The translations under genes and the position numbers were made by a program. Shown here one piece after another: positions 33,985 to 43,186 of a stretch of 64,000 nt of DNA (position 1 is its first letter; every line of letters begins with the position of its first letter). This DNA comes from Jiulongibacter sediminis. Lineage in GTDB: Bacteria > Bacteroidota > Bacteroidia > Cytophagales > Spirosomataceae. The stretch lies in contig NZ_LGTQ01000012.1 in NCBI RefSeq assembly GCF_001306455.1, forward strand, positions 283,853 through 347,852, written 5' to 3'. The notes under the pieces are model-generated. The model was given only the letters and a program-made list of their open reading frames with translations. It was not told the DNA's origin and made no database searches.

Positions 33985-35556
33985 ATGAAAAAAATCAAAC
34001 TAATCTTTTTAACACTTATCCTCGGCATTTTTGCTGTCATTCAAACGAATGCTCAAGAGGAAAAACCTCGCATCATCATCACTGCTGACCCTGAACTTGA
34101 TGATAACAACTCCCTTATCAGGTTTATTCTATACAGCACAGACCTTGACATTGAGGGTCTGGTTTATGCCAGTTCTCAGTTTCACTGGACAGGTGATGGC
34201 AAGGGTACAAAATGGTACGTACCCGGGCGTGAATACGACCGTTTCAATATGGGTATCTGCCCCTGTGAAAGCTACCGATGGGCAGAAGATGAGCGGTTTA
34301 TTCACGATATCGTAGAAGCTTACGAAAAGAGTTATCCAAATCTAAAAACGCATCATTCAGGATACCCAACACCCGAGTATCTTAAATCAAAAATCAGATT
34401 TGGAAACGTAGAGTTTGACGGAGATTTCTCAAAGGACAGCCCGGGTTCAGAACTGATCAGAGAAACCATTCTTGATAACGAACCCGGTAAACTTTTCATC
34501 ACCTCATGGGGCGGAGCCAGCACAATAGCACGGGCCTTAAAAGTAATTCAGGATCAATACCAGTTTACCACCGAGTGGGATGCTATCAGAGAGAAAATCA
34601 ACCGTAAAGTAGTATTACTACCTTCCGGCGATCAGGATGATACCTTTTATGGATATATCCGCCACAACTGGCCGGGTATAGAATATAGGGTATTCAGAGA
34701 CAGTCCAAACTATGGTTATGGAGCACAATTAAGAGCCAATGAAACCAACAAGCCCCTGTTGACCCCAGCGTACATGACAGAGAATATTGTATCCAAAGGC
34801 CCTCTAGGAAGCCTTTACCGTGTATGGGGAGATGGAAAACAAATGGTGGAAGGCGACAAGGTTGACTACTTCGGGCTTTCCGGTTACACAGCCGATGAAC
34901 TTAGAAAAATGGGCTATTTCGTTTGGATGCCACCTCAAGAGAAAGGCTCCTGGCTAGGCGAAGGGGATAATGCCACTTTCATGAATATGCTCGGAAATGG
35001 ACTCAGAGCCTATGAAGACGGCACTTTCGGTGGCTGGGGTGGCCGTACTATTCCAACGGTGGTCGAAAGCAATTCGGCCTTTTCTTCATCTGCCGGATCA
35101 GCAGAGCAAATGGCCCAAAGATTAGCAGCAAGAAATAATGAGACAGAAGAAGTGGCCATCCCATTCCCTGACTTTTTCGCTGAAGCTCAGAAAAGTTTCG
35201 TAGCCCGAATGAAATGGGCGGTCACTCCAAAATATAGCGAGGCCAACCATGAGCCGATTATACACTTCCAAAGCCCCGAGAACTTACTGGTTAACCCTGG
35301 GCAGAAAGTCAAATTACACGCGGCTGTCAGCGATCCCGACGGCAATGAGGTGAAACTTCAATGGGTGCAAATGCCAGCTGGAACTTACACGCAGGCGGTA
35401 GAAATAAATAACGCTCAAACAGAAACGGCCGAAGTCCAAATCCCGGAAGATGCCAAGCCGGGTCAAACAATGCACTTCATTTTGAAAGCGACTGATAATG
35501 GAAGTCCGGCTTTAACCCGATATCAACGTGTAATCCTGGAGATTAGAAACCGATAA
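33985..35556 (+). CDS. Secreted DUF1593 nucleoside-hydrolase-fold protein (copy 1)
   Basis: 523 residues from ATG 33985; the upstream in-frame extension to 33910 runs through repeat DNA and spoils the signal peptide (ending QTNAQ). Domain 1 (about 28-330) has the nucleoside-hydrolase-type Asp cluster TADPELDDNNS (Asp35, Asp39, Asp40; family DxDPGxDD, first Asp replaced) and the DUF1593 block WGGASTIARALKVIQ. Domain 2 (about 425-523) is Ig/cadherin-like with DPDGNEVKLQW and ends in YQRVILEIRN. Classical nucleoside hydrolases cleave ribofuranosyl bonds inside cells; a secreted version with an Ig module suggests action on an external furanoside or glycan. That role is inference; the domain call is firm. 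Confidence 0.85.
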   Translation: MKKIKLIFLTLILGIFAVIQTNAQEEKPRIIITADPELDDNNSLIRFILYSTDLDIEGLVYASSQFHWTGDGKGTKWYVPGREYDRFNMGICPCESYRWAEDERFIHDIVEAYEKSYPNLKTHHSGYPTPEYLKSKIRFGNVEFDGDFSKDSPGSELIRETILDNEPGKLFITSWGGASTIARALKVIQDQYQFTTEWDAIREKINRKVVLLPSGDQDDTFYGYIRHNWPGIEYRVFRDSPNYGYGAQLRANETNKPLLTPAYMTENIVSKGPLGSLYRVWGDGKQMVEGDKVDYFGLSGYTADELRKMGYFVWMPPQEKGSWLGEGDNATFMNMLGNGLRAYEDGTFGGWGGRTIPTVVESNSAFSSSAGSAEQMAQRLAARNNETEEVAIPFPDFFAEAQKSFVARMKWAVTPKYSEANHEPIIHFQSPENLLVNPGQKVKLHAAVSDPDGNEVKLQWVQMPAGTYTQAVEINNAQTETAEVQIPEDAKPGQTMHFILKATDNGSPALTRYQRVILEIRNR

Positions 35557-35572
35557 ACCCATCAGGCCTCCG

Positions 35573-36592
35573 ATGTACTCGATCAAAAGACTTTTTAGTT
35601 TAACCATTGGCTGTTACACCTGCCTGTCAGCGATTTCGCTGGCAGGCATGGGATATTGCTTTGGTCAATCAGGAAGTCAAAGTCAGGAAACAAAAATAGA
35701 AACACTAGCCGAGGGACTTGGCTTTCCTGAAGGCCCCATTGCTCTGGCTGATGGTAGTGTCTTGGTAGTAGAAATGCAGTTTGGAAACCTGACCAAAATT
35801 GGAAAAAATGGCAGTAAAACAGTCATTGCAAAATTAGGGGGCGGGCCAAATGGAGCGGCGATGGGACCAGACGGAGCCGTCTATGTTTGTAATAATGGAG
35901 GACTGCAATGGTCCGTTAGAAATGGAGTGACTTTTCCCGGAGAGGCTGCAAAAGACTATAAAGGCGGTTATATCCAAAGGGTTGACCTCCAAACAGGTAA
36001 TATTACAACTTTGTATTCCGAATGCGAAGGCCGAAAACTAAGTGCTCCGAATGACATTGTTTTTGATGCCCAAGGCGGAATGTGGATTTCTGATCAGGGA
36101 AAATACTTCAGCACGCACAAAGAGCACGGTTCTATTTATTATGCTAAAACTGACGGAAGTTTTATTTGCAGACAAGCTGAAAAACTAGAGACACCAAATG
36201 GAATTAGACTTTCGGCGGATGGTAAAAGCCTCTACTATGCCGAAACTAATACAGGACGCCTTTTCTCTTATCAAATCAATACTCCGGGTGAAATTGACAC
36301 TTCAACCAAGAAGTTGGTGATCGGCCTTCCAGGTCAACAAATGTTTGACTCTTTTGCTCTGGATGAGGAGGGCAATCTGTGTGTCGCCACGCTATTGAAT
36401 GGCGGAATAAGCATTGTTTCAAAAGACGGGAAACTGCTTCGGCATATACCCACTCAAGATATCTTAACCACCAGTATTTGTTTTGGTGGAAACCAACAGA
36501 AAACCGCCTATATCACGCTGGGTGGTGCCGGAAAATTGATTTCCATTCCATGGAACAAAGCCGGACTAAAACTAAACTTCTTAACCTATTAA
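35573..36592 (+). CDS. SMP-30/gluconolactonase/LRE-like secreted beta-propeller
   Basis: 339 residues with a hydrophobic N-terminal signal ending in the GYCFGQ region. Six-bladed propeller repeats follow: LGFPEGPIALADGSVLVVEM, GGPNGAAMGPDGAVYVCNN, SAPNDIVFDAQGGMWISDQG, ETPNGIRLSADGKSLYYAE and FDSFALDEEGNLCVATLLNG. The Glu of FPEGP, Asn of APND and TPNG, and Asp of FALD are the metal ligands expected in SMP-30/gluconolactonases. It lies 16 bp after the DUF1593 gene and 13 bp before the next esterase, so these are co-transcribed. A secreted lactonase would hydrolyse sugar lactones, perhaps made by oxidation of released sugars. Confidence 0.87.
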   Translation: MYSIKRLFSLTIGCYTCLSAISLAGMGYCFGQSGSQSQETKIETLAEGLGFPEGPIALADGSVLVVEMQFGNLTKIGKNGSKTVIAKLGGGPNGAAMGPDGAVYVCNNGGLQWSVRNGVTFPGEAAKDYKGGYIQRVDLQTGNITTLYSECEGRKLSAPNDIVFDAQGGMWISDQGKYFSTHKEHGSIYYAKTDGSFICRQAEKLETPNGIRLSADGKSLYYAETNTGRLFSYQINTPGEIDTSTKKLVIGLPGQQMFDSFALDEEGNLCVATLLNGGISIVSKDGKLLRHIPTQDILTTSICFGGNQQKTAYITLGGAGKLISIPWNKAGLKLNFLTY

Positions 36593-36605
36593 ACAGATCA
36601 GAACA

Positions 36606-37811
36606 ATGTTAATAATCAAAAAGACTTTACTCTTGGTATCATGTCTGCTCATTCTGGGGATTGGCCAGGTTAATGCTCAGCAAAACCTCTTCGGAGGACA
36701 AAACCTTGAATCTGCCGTTGTCAATTCCGACAACTCAGTGACTTTTCGTTTTGAAGCACCCGATGCGACCAAAGTAGAGGTGGCCGGCGATTTTGCTGAA
36801 AAGGCAGCAGATAATCCTATCGGAGGTGTGGTTGGTACAGGACTTATTGCAATGGTTAAAGGCGAAAACGGGGTATGGACCTTGACAACCAAACCCCTAC
36901 CCTCTGAAATGTACATGTATCTTTTTGTAGTGGACGGAGTAGCCACAGCAGATCCGAATAACCCATACGTTTTCCGTGATTTTGCCACCATCAGTAATGT
37001 TTTCATCGTTGGCAATGGCATCGCAGACAACTACAAAGTCAATGATGTACCTCACGGCACCGTTTCACATCCTTGGTATCCTTCAGCAAAAGCCGGCAAG
37101 GACCGTCGAATTAGCATTTACACTCCCCCAGGTTATGAGAAAAACACAGATCAGAGTTACCCCGTCCTGTATCTTTTGCACGGTTACGGAGGGGATGAAG
37201 GTGAGTGGGGCTCCTTTGGACGGGCTACTCAAATATTAGACAACCTGATTGCACAAGGCAAAGCCAAACCAATGATTATGGTCATGCCAAACGGGCATAT
37301 GGCCATGGAAGCTGCCCCAGGTGAAAATAGTATGGGCTTTTACAAGCCTAGTCGCGAAAAAGACAGAGCCGACGAACGTGGAGCTTTTGAAAGTGCTTTT
37401 GGTGAGATCATGAGTTTTGTTGAAAACAACTACAGAACCATTAATGACAAGCAGCATCGTGCCATCGCCGGGCTCTCCATGGGAGGTTTTCATACCATTC
37501 ATATCTCAAGAATTTACGAGAATACTTTTGATTATATCGGGGTTTTCTCCTCTGCTAACCGGCTGATGAATGCCGAGGCCGAAGGTATTTATGCCAATTT
37601 CGACGAAGGCATTAAAAAGCAAAACGAAAACGGTTTTGAGCTTTACTGGATAGGCGTCGGGAAAGATGATTTCCTTTACAAGGCCAATCAGGAATTCAGG
37701 GATAAACTTGATGAACTCGGAGTGAAGTATACCTATCTGGAAACCGAGGGCGGGCACATCTGGAAAGTTTGGAGAATTTATCTCAATGAGTTTGCTCAGA
37801 AATTATTCTAA
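36606..37811 (+). CDS. Secreted CE1-like esterase with N-terminal E-set domain (copy 2)
   Basis: 401 residues, signal peptide ending VNAQ. The layout is the same as the 32611 protein: E-set domain about 30-130 (DNSVTFRFEAPDATKVEVAG), then esterase with YTPPGYEKNTDQSYPVLYLL, LLHGYGGDEGEW, nucleophile elbow GLSMGG, GVGKDDFLY and terminal GGHIWKVWRIYLNEFA (His). The two proteins are clearly paralogues, though substantially diverged, which suggests they act on different esters of the same polymer. In an apparent operon between SMP-30 and DUF1593 copy 2. Confidence 0.88.
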   Translation: MLIIKKTLLLVSCLLILGIGQVNAQQNLFGGQNLESAVVNSDNSVTFRFEAPDATKVEVAGDFAEKAADNPIGGVVGTGLIAMVKGENGVWTLTTKPLPSEMYMYLFVVDGVATADPNNPYVFRDFATISNVFIVGNGIADNYKVNDVPHGTVSHPWYPSAKAGKDRRISIYTPPGYEKNTDQSYPVLYLLHGYGGDEGEWGSFGRATQILDNLIAQGKAKPMIMVMPNGHMAMEAAPGENSMGFYKPSREKDRADERGAFESAFGEIMSFVENNYRTINDKQHRAIAGLSMGGFHTIHISRIYENTFDYIGVFSSANRLMNAEAEGIYANFDEGIKKQNENGFELYWIGVGKDDFLYKANQEFRDKLDELGVKYTYLETEGGHIWKVWRIYLNEFAQKLF

Positions 37812-37878
37812 AGTGTGTTTTCACAATTCATAATCCACCCTAAACCATTTCTGTTTTGATGAATAAACTATTTCAAAA

Positions 37879-39450
37879 ATGAAAAAAACGAATTTCTTGA
37901 TTTCAACTTTTTTTGCTCTGTTGATTCTGGTTTCGGGTATGCAAAATCTGTATGCCTTTGCCCCGCGGACCGAAAAAGTTGATAAAAGCAAGCAGGCCCG
38001 CATCCTGATTACCACAGATCTGGAAGCGGATGACATGAACGGGGTCATTTTAAGCCTGATGTACGCAGATCAATATGATATCGCCGGGATTGTCTGGACG
38101 GCAGGCATGTATCATTTTCAAGGTGACGGCGGCCAGCATACGCTCGGTGAAATCACGCCAAATTTCAGATGCAATGCCCAGCACTGCGAACACCGTGTTG
38201 AAAAGCCTGCTGATCTGACAGAATATCGTCCTGTAGACCCTACGTGGTTAAATCGTATTGTAGATTATTACGAGGCAGACTATCAAATGATGAGTAAGAA
38301 CAATCCGAATTTCCCGACACCTGAGCATATCAGGAGTGTCTCAAAGGTTGGAAATGTCGAGTTCGAGGGTGATTATCGTTTTGAGACCGAAGGATCAAAG
38401 CATATTGAGAAATGTATTATGGATAATGATATTCGTCCGTTGTACATTCAGCATTGGGGTGGCATCAACACCACCGTACGAGCTTTATACTCGATTTACG
38501 AGCAATACCATGGTACACCAGAATGGGATAAAGTTCTGGCTAAAGTCGTTTCAAAAGTGCGTATCGGAGGCAACGGAGAAGACAATTGCCGGGCAGACAG
38601 TAAAATTGATGAGATGTTTCCGGGTCTTCAGAGCGGAGGTTATAACAGAGGTTTTTTCAGTTACGGTTCTTTCTTTGCGGCCAGCTATAATTCAAGGAAT
38701 CGCGTAGATGATGAGCTCCAGCCATACCTTCACGCCGATTTTATTCTTGATGCCTATAAAGAGGGTCATGGAAAACTGGCGGAAGAAATTTGGCTCATGG
38801 GCGAAGGCCGTGCACTTTACGGTGAGCCCATCATTTATAATTATGGGCTCATCACATATATGGACTGGGCAAAGTCAGCTGAGCTTGGCTGGGGGCCCGC
38901 AAGCCTTGCTGATTTCCCGAGGGCTGATTTTAAGCCGTTTGACTGGAGTATATGCCAGTTTGGTACAGCCTCTTTCATTGATATCGGCCTGCGTTCAGAT
39001 GTTACTAACAGAGGCAATCAATTTCTTGGACCAACACCCGAAGGTTTCAAAAAAAGCAACCATTACACCATCGTGATGTGGGAAGAACTGGCCGCAAGGG
39101 CCGACTGGGCCATTGCAGAACCTGAAGATTGTAACCACGCACCAATTGTCACAGCCAAACAATTGGATTTCAATGCCAGGGCAGGAGAAAATATAGCTCT
39201 TTCAGGAGAAGCAACAGACCCTGACGGAGATAAACTGACTGCTAAATGGTGGATCCCGGCGTTCTCTTGCACATACACAGAAGGTAAAGCGGAGCATCTT
39301 CATGTTTCAACAGAAACTGGTTATAAAACGAATTTCACCGTACCGGCAGACGCCAAATCAGGCGATATATTCGTGGTCAATCTGGAAGTAAAAGATAATG
39401 CCGATCGCCCAATGACACGTTTTGCTCAGTATGTGATCAACGTGCTATAA
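37879..39450 (+). CDS. Secreted DUF1593 nucleoside-hydrolase-fold protein (copy 2)
   Basis: 523 residues, signal ending near NLYAFA. The Asp cluster is TTDLEADDMNG and the family block is WGGINTTVRALYSIY. The insert after the first strands (about 80-140), with NFRCNAQHCEHRV, carries two Cys not present in the sister proteins, a possible disulfide. The C-terminal Ig-like domain has DPDGDKLTAKWWIP. It is the most divergent of the three copies in the catalytic-domain insert, so its substrate may differ. It starts 67 bp after the esterase and is followed 65 bp later by copy 3. Confidence 0.85.
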   Translation: MKKTNFLISTFFALLILVSGMQNLYAFAPRTEKVDKSKQARILITTDLEADDMNGVILSLMYADQYDIAGIVWTAGMYHFQGDGGQHTLGEITPNFRCNAQHCEHRVEKPADLTEYRPVDPTWLNRIVDYYEADYQMMSKNNPNFPTPEHIRSVSKVGNVEFEGDYRFETEGSKHIEKCIMDNDIRPLYIQHWGGINTTVRALYSIYEQYHGTPEWDKVLAKVVSKVRIGGNGEDNCRADSKIDEMFPGLQSGGYNRGFFSYGSFFAASYNSRNRVDDELQPYLHADFILDAYKEGHGKLAEEIWLMGEGRALYGEPIIYNYGLITYMDWAKSAELGWGPASLADFPRADFKPFDWSICQFGTASFIDIGLRSDVTNRGNQFLGPTPEGFKKSNHYTIVMWEELAARADWAIAEPEDCNHAPIVTAKQLDFNARAGENIALSGEATDPDGDKLTAKWWIPAFSCTYTEGKAEHLHVSTETGYKTNFTVPADAKSGDIFVVNLEVKDNADRPMTRFAQYVINVL

Positions 39451-39515
39451 TTGTTAAGTGTTTTGACAGAAAACCAATAGAAAAGAGAATATTGCAACCA
39501 GATAAATTTAAACCT

Positions 39516-41024
39516 ATGACCAAATTATTAAGCCTTTTCGGGCTCGGTCTACTCCTCGTGGCATGCTCGCCCACTAAAGAAAAAGAAGAAAATAACGCAG
39601 TAAAACCTCGAACCATCGTAACGACGGATGGCGAACTGGATGACGTTGATTCGTTTATCCGAATGCTTTTATATGCGAATGAATATCAGGTAGAAGGCCT
39701 GATTATCAGTAGCTCACAGTGGCATTACAAAGGTGACGGCAAAGGGACCGCATTCACCTCAGAGATGGAAACCACCAAGCGTATTTACGGAGAACGCACC
39801 GAGTTACGTTGGCCAGGCGAGCAGTGGATTTACGATTTGGTAGATGCTTATGGAGAGGTATATCCCAATCTGATAAAGCATTCAAAAGATTATCCGACTC
39901 ATCAATACCTTCGAGACAGAATTCGAATTGGAAACATTGATTTTGAGGGTGAAATGGAAAAGGATACTCCAGGTTCTGATTTCATCAAAGAAAAATTACT
40001 GGATGATGATGATAGCCCATTATACCTTCAGGTTTGGGGCGGAACTAACACTATTGCCAGAGCATTAAAAAGCATTCAGGACCAATACCAGGATACACCG
40101 GAATGGAAGGAAGTGTATGATAAAGTTTGTCATAAGGCTATTATTTATGCCATTCTTGATCAGGATGCTACTTACAAGAAATACATTGAACCGAACTGGC
40201 CTGATATTAAAGTGTATTACAACTCCAATCAATTCTGGAGTTTTGCCTATTTCTGGAAAAGAGCTGTACCTAAAGAGCTTCATCCGTACATGGAAGGAGA
40301 GTTTATGGATGAGATTATCAACAATCACGGTCCTTTGCTGGCAAAATATTACAGCTATGGCGATGGAAACCCGCCTCAGGGTGAGATAGAAGACATTTAC
40401 AGCTCAATGGAAAAGGCAAAAGACAATCAATGGGGAAGTTTTGGGCAGTATGATTTTATCTCTGAGGGTGATTCACCTGCCTTTCTTCATCTGGTAGATG
40501 TAGGCCTTCAAAATCTGGAGAACCCGGCTATTGGAGGTTGGGGAGGCAGACTGGTTCAATCTGCCACAAGGCCAAGCCGCTGGGAAGATGGAGACGCAGC
40601 AACAGATTTCAACCCTTACACAGACACGCTGGATAAAGCTTATGCTCAAACACGGTGGATTCCGGCCATACAAAATGATTTTGCCGCCCGGGCAGACTGG
40701 TGTATTTCAGATTTTGAAAACGCTAACCACTCACCCGTTGTAAAGGCCACAACACCGAATAATGTTTCCGCAAAGCCAGGTGAAACCGTAACTATGGAAA
40801 TATCTGCTTCTGACCCGGATGGTGATCAGCTTAAAACGAGTTTCTGGATCTATAATGAAGTGGGGACGTACAGAGGTGAAGCCATGTTGATTTCAGAGGG
40901 CACGAAGGCTACGCTCACATTACCAGTAGATGAAACCGGAAGCTTACACATTATCGCCGAGGTAACAGATAATGGCATTCATCCGATGACCCGTTACCAA
41001 AGGTTCGTTATTGATGTAAAATAA
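39516..41024 (+). CDS. DUF1593 nucleoside-hydrolase-fold lipoprotein (copy 3)
   Basis: 502 residues from ATG 39516, which gives an SPII signal with lipobox LLVAC; the TTG at 39492 adds eight residues. The Asp cluster is TTDGELDDVDS, the family block WGGTNTIARALKSIQ, and the Ig-like C-domain has DPDGDQLKTSF. Unlike copies 1 and 2, it is lipid-anchored, so it probably works at the cell surface or in the periplasm after the freely secreted copies. The order and shared architecture point to local duplication and divergence. Last gene before a strong terminator at 41055. Confidence 0.86.
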   Translation: MTKLLSLFGLGLLLVACSPTKEKEENNAVKPRTIVTTDGELDDVDSFIRMLLYANEYQVEGLIISSSQWHYKGDGKGTAFTSEMETTKRIYGERTELRWPGEQWIYDLVDAYGEVYPNLIKHSKDYPTHQYLRDRIRIGNIDFEGEMEKDTPGSDFIKEKLLDDDDSPLYLQVWGGTNTIARALKSIQDQYQDTPEWKEVYDKVCHKAIIYAILDQDATYKKYIEPNWPDIKVYYNSNQFWSFAYFWKRAVPKELHPYMEGEFMDEIINNHGPLLAKYYSYGDGNPPQGEIEDIYSSMEKAKDNQWGSFGQYDFISEGDSPAFLHLVDVGLQNLENPAIGGWGGRLVQSATRPSRWEDGDAATDFNPYTDTLDKAYAQTRWIPAIQNDFAARADWCISDFENANHSPVVKATTPNNVSAKPGETVTMEISASDPDGDQLKTSFWIYNEVGTYRGEAMLISEGTKATLTLPVDETGSLHIIAEVTDNGIHPMTRYQRFVIDVK

Positions 41025-41054
41025 ACTTTTTGTCAAACCTAAATATAAAACCCG

Positions 41055-41083
41055 ACAGCCGGCCTTTTTTAAGGGCCGGCTGT
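41055..41083 (+). terminator. Intrinsic terminator after the DUF1593/esterase set
   Basis: ACAGCCGGCC, a 9-nt loop, GGCCGGCTGT, then TTTTC: a perfect 10-bp G+C-rich stem 31 bp after the last DUF1593 stop, closing the 32611-41024 transcription unit. Confidence 0.85.
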
Positions 41084-41187
41084 TTTCATAGAACACCTTT
41101 TTCTATTTTTCTGATGACAGACGTTTAATGAAGTCAAGAAGCCAAAAATGTCAGAGACACTAAAAATTGGCTTCAAATGGACATAAT

Positions 41188-41216
41188 AAAAGCCCTGTTC
41201 TTGACAGAGCTTTTTT
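41188..41216 (-). terminator. Intrinsic terminator of the 41239 lipoprotein gene
   Basis: AAAAGCcCTGT and ACAGaGCTTTTTT form a stem with a short loop. On the minus strand the stem is followed by TTTTATTA, placing it just after the stop of the lipoprotein gene. The plus-strand T-tract could also stop read-through from the other side. Confidence 0.7.
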
Positions 41217-41238
41217 CTTAAACCCCTACTATTAAAGA

Positions 41239-41877
41239 CTAATTGTCACTAAAAACACTTACTTTTTCAGTGGAGCCATCTTCAAAAACAGCCTCAATTC
41301 CTACGATACCAAAACGGTGATTAACGTAATAATTGATCTTTTGTAAGCCGGGAAGGCCAAGACCTCTTTCCTCAATACGGTACACTTTGATATCAAAGAA
41401 GCCGTAAGCGTAATCGTCTTCTGTTGACTTTGACATTACCTCTCTGACAACAGTTTTTCCATTGATTTTACCCTGATACTTGTCACCCACCTTTGCATCA
41501 AACTTAATCAAGGTGAAATTGTCACCCTTATGAACAGACTGAATACCTTCGGTAGTCACCCGGCCTGGCAAGGTTAATTCAGCAGAATTGCCATTGACAT
41601 TATTGAGATATGGAAAACTATCCCGCCATTGCAACAGCTTTTCGTTGGTGACATTAATGTTCAACGTGGTAGTGGAGACACCATCGGCTGAGACATCTGC
41701 CACTTTCACATCAGAAATACCCACTCCCTCTAAAGCGGTGTATACCCTGAATGTATTACCTTCCTCTGCCAGAGCTAAAGGGTCGCCGCCCAAGGCTTTA
41801 TCAGGATTTACATTAGACAAATTACAGGATGTCAGAGCCAAAAGGCCGAAGAATAGAATACTTTTCGTGGTTTTCAT
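41239..41877 (-). CDS. Lipoprotein of unknown function
   Basis: 212 residues with an SPII signal; lipobox ALTSC. The mature protein is beta-rich and acidic (GISDVKVADVSADG, FTLIKFDAKVGDKYQGKING, GLPGLQKINYYVNHRFG), with the look of a DUF-type single beta-sandwich. I do not recognise the family. It has its own terminator and a 95-bp gap to the GNAT-like gene upstream. Location: periplasmic face of a membrane. Confidence 0.75.
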   Translation of the reverse strand: MKTTKSILFFGLLALTSCNLSNVNPDKALGGDPLALAEEGNTFRVYTALEGVGISDVKVADVSADGVSTTTLNINVTNEKLLQWRDSFPYLNNVNGNSAELTLPGRVTTEGIQSVHKGDNFTLIKFDAKVGDKYQGKINGKTVVREVMSKSTEDDYAYGFFDIKVYRIEERGLGLPGLQKINYYVNHRFGIVGIEAVFEDGSTEKVSVFSDN

Positions 41878-41972
41878 AGTGCTTATTGTTTATGGTATTA
41901 AGATGTCTCTTTCCATAACAATAAACCATGACCACTGGCAGTTCAGATGCTGATTTCAAATAGAAAACTCGT

Positions 41973-43097
41973 TTAAATGATATCCTTTTTGTAGATTCTG
42001 AACCGCTTATTGATAAAACCACCAAACTTTAACATTTTAGCATGTGTTTTCCGGTTTTCATCCAGAATAAGATGGCTTTTAACGGTATGAATTCCATCCT
42101 TTATGATGGTGTTGTAAATCTCAATACTGAGCCAATAATCCAGGCCAATATTTCGATACTCTTTTTTAATGCCGCCAATCATCAGCACCAACTCTTTGCT
42201 CCTCTTCATCGCTTTGAAGGCTTTGAGAAATCCAAAAGGGAAAAGCTTGCCTCTGCTCTCCTGAATACCTTTTGAGAAATCAGGCATACCAATAACGAAG
42301 GCTACCAGCTCCCCTTTTTCGTTGAGAACACCCTTCATATGTTTTGGCAAAAGCAACAAAGCAAAACGCCAAACCAAGGCATTCATGTCTTTTTTACTCA
42401 AAGGATTGTGGGCGTAAATCTCTACAAAAAGTTCATTGATCAGATTAACCGCAGGCCTGAGATATTTCCAAACCGTCCACCTTGTTTTGGGAGCCAGAAT
42501 CTTCAGTCCGGAATGTTTTGGAAGGTATGTTTTATATTTCTCATAATACTCCGTGGGGTACTCTGCAGGCACGGGTATCCCGAAAGAAACCAAGTCTTTG
42601 TACCCCTCAAAACCATACTCCTCAAGAAAGGCCGTGATGTAAGGAAAATTGACATAAGTTATGATTAGAGGTGTATCATCATTTCTCTCAATTTCAATCC
42701 CTTGCGGCTCTTTGTCTGAAAAACCCAATGGCCCAACCAATTGAGTACATCCCCTATTTTTGCCCCACTCACTGACATAATTGAGAAGAGCCTCGGTAAC
42801 CTCATAATCTTCAGTACTTTCGAGGTAATTAAACCTGACATCCTTTAATTGATGTCGTTTATTGTAAGAAAAGGGAATAATAGCCATCACTCTACCTACG
42901 GGCTCCCCATTTTTAAATGCAAGCAAGAGTAGTGACTCCGTATTCCTGAAAAGTTTGTTAGCCGCCTTGTTGAAGAAACCTTTTTCATCAGAGTAAATGG
43001 GTGGCAGCCAATAGGAATCCTTTTCATGAAGTACATAAGGTAAATCAAGAAACACTTTGAAAAGCTTTTGTCCATGAACTTCCCTGATAGCAACCAT
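41973..43097 (-). CDS. GNAT-superfamily acyltransferase-like protein
   Basis: 374 residues from ATG 43097; the longer frame back to a TTG at 43139 adds 14 residues without family character, and GGAGGAAAAAGGAAGAA lies just before the ATG. No signal peptide. The first half begins MVAIREVHGQKLFKVFLDLPYVLHEKDSY-like and has EPVGRVMAIIPFS and RGCTQLVGPLGFSDKEPQG; the second half has LVAFVIGMPDF, LMIGGIKKEYRNIGLDYW and THAKMLKFGGFI. That resembles the YghO-like acyl-CoA N-acyltransferase family seen widely in Bacteroidetes. The substrate is unknown and no partner genes are evident. Confidence 0.72.
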   Translation of the reverse strand: MVAIREVHGQKLFKVFLDLPYVLHEKDSYWLPPIYSDEKGFFNKAANKLFRNTESLLLLAFKNGEPVGRVMAIIPFSYNKRHQLKDVRFNYLESTEDYEVTEALLNYVSEWGKNRGCTQLVGPLGFSDKEPQGIEIERNDDTPLIITYVNFPYITAFLEEYGFEGYKDLVSFGIPVPAEYPTEYYEKYKTYLPKHSGLKILAPKTRWTVWKYLRPAVNLINELFVEIYAHNPLSKKDMNALVWRFALLLLPKHMKGVLNEKGELVAFVIGMPDFSKGIQESRGKLFPFGFLKAFKAMKRSKELVLMIGGIKKEYRNIGLDYWLSIEIYNTIIKDGIHTVKSHLILDENRKTHAKMLKFGGFINKRFRIYKKDII

Positions 43098-43186
43098 TTC
43101 TTCCTTTTTCCTCCAAGATGAATGAAAAGAGATGTACAAAATATGACCTTTAGCAGAGTTGCCAGATAGGCCTGATCACAATTAGC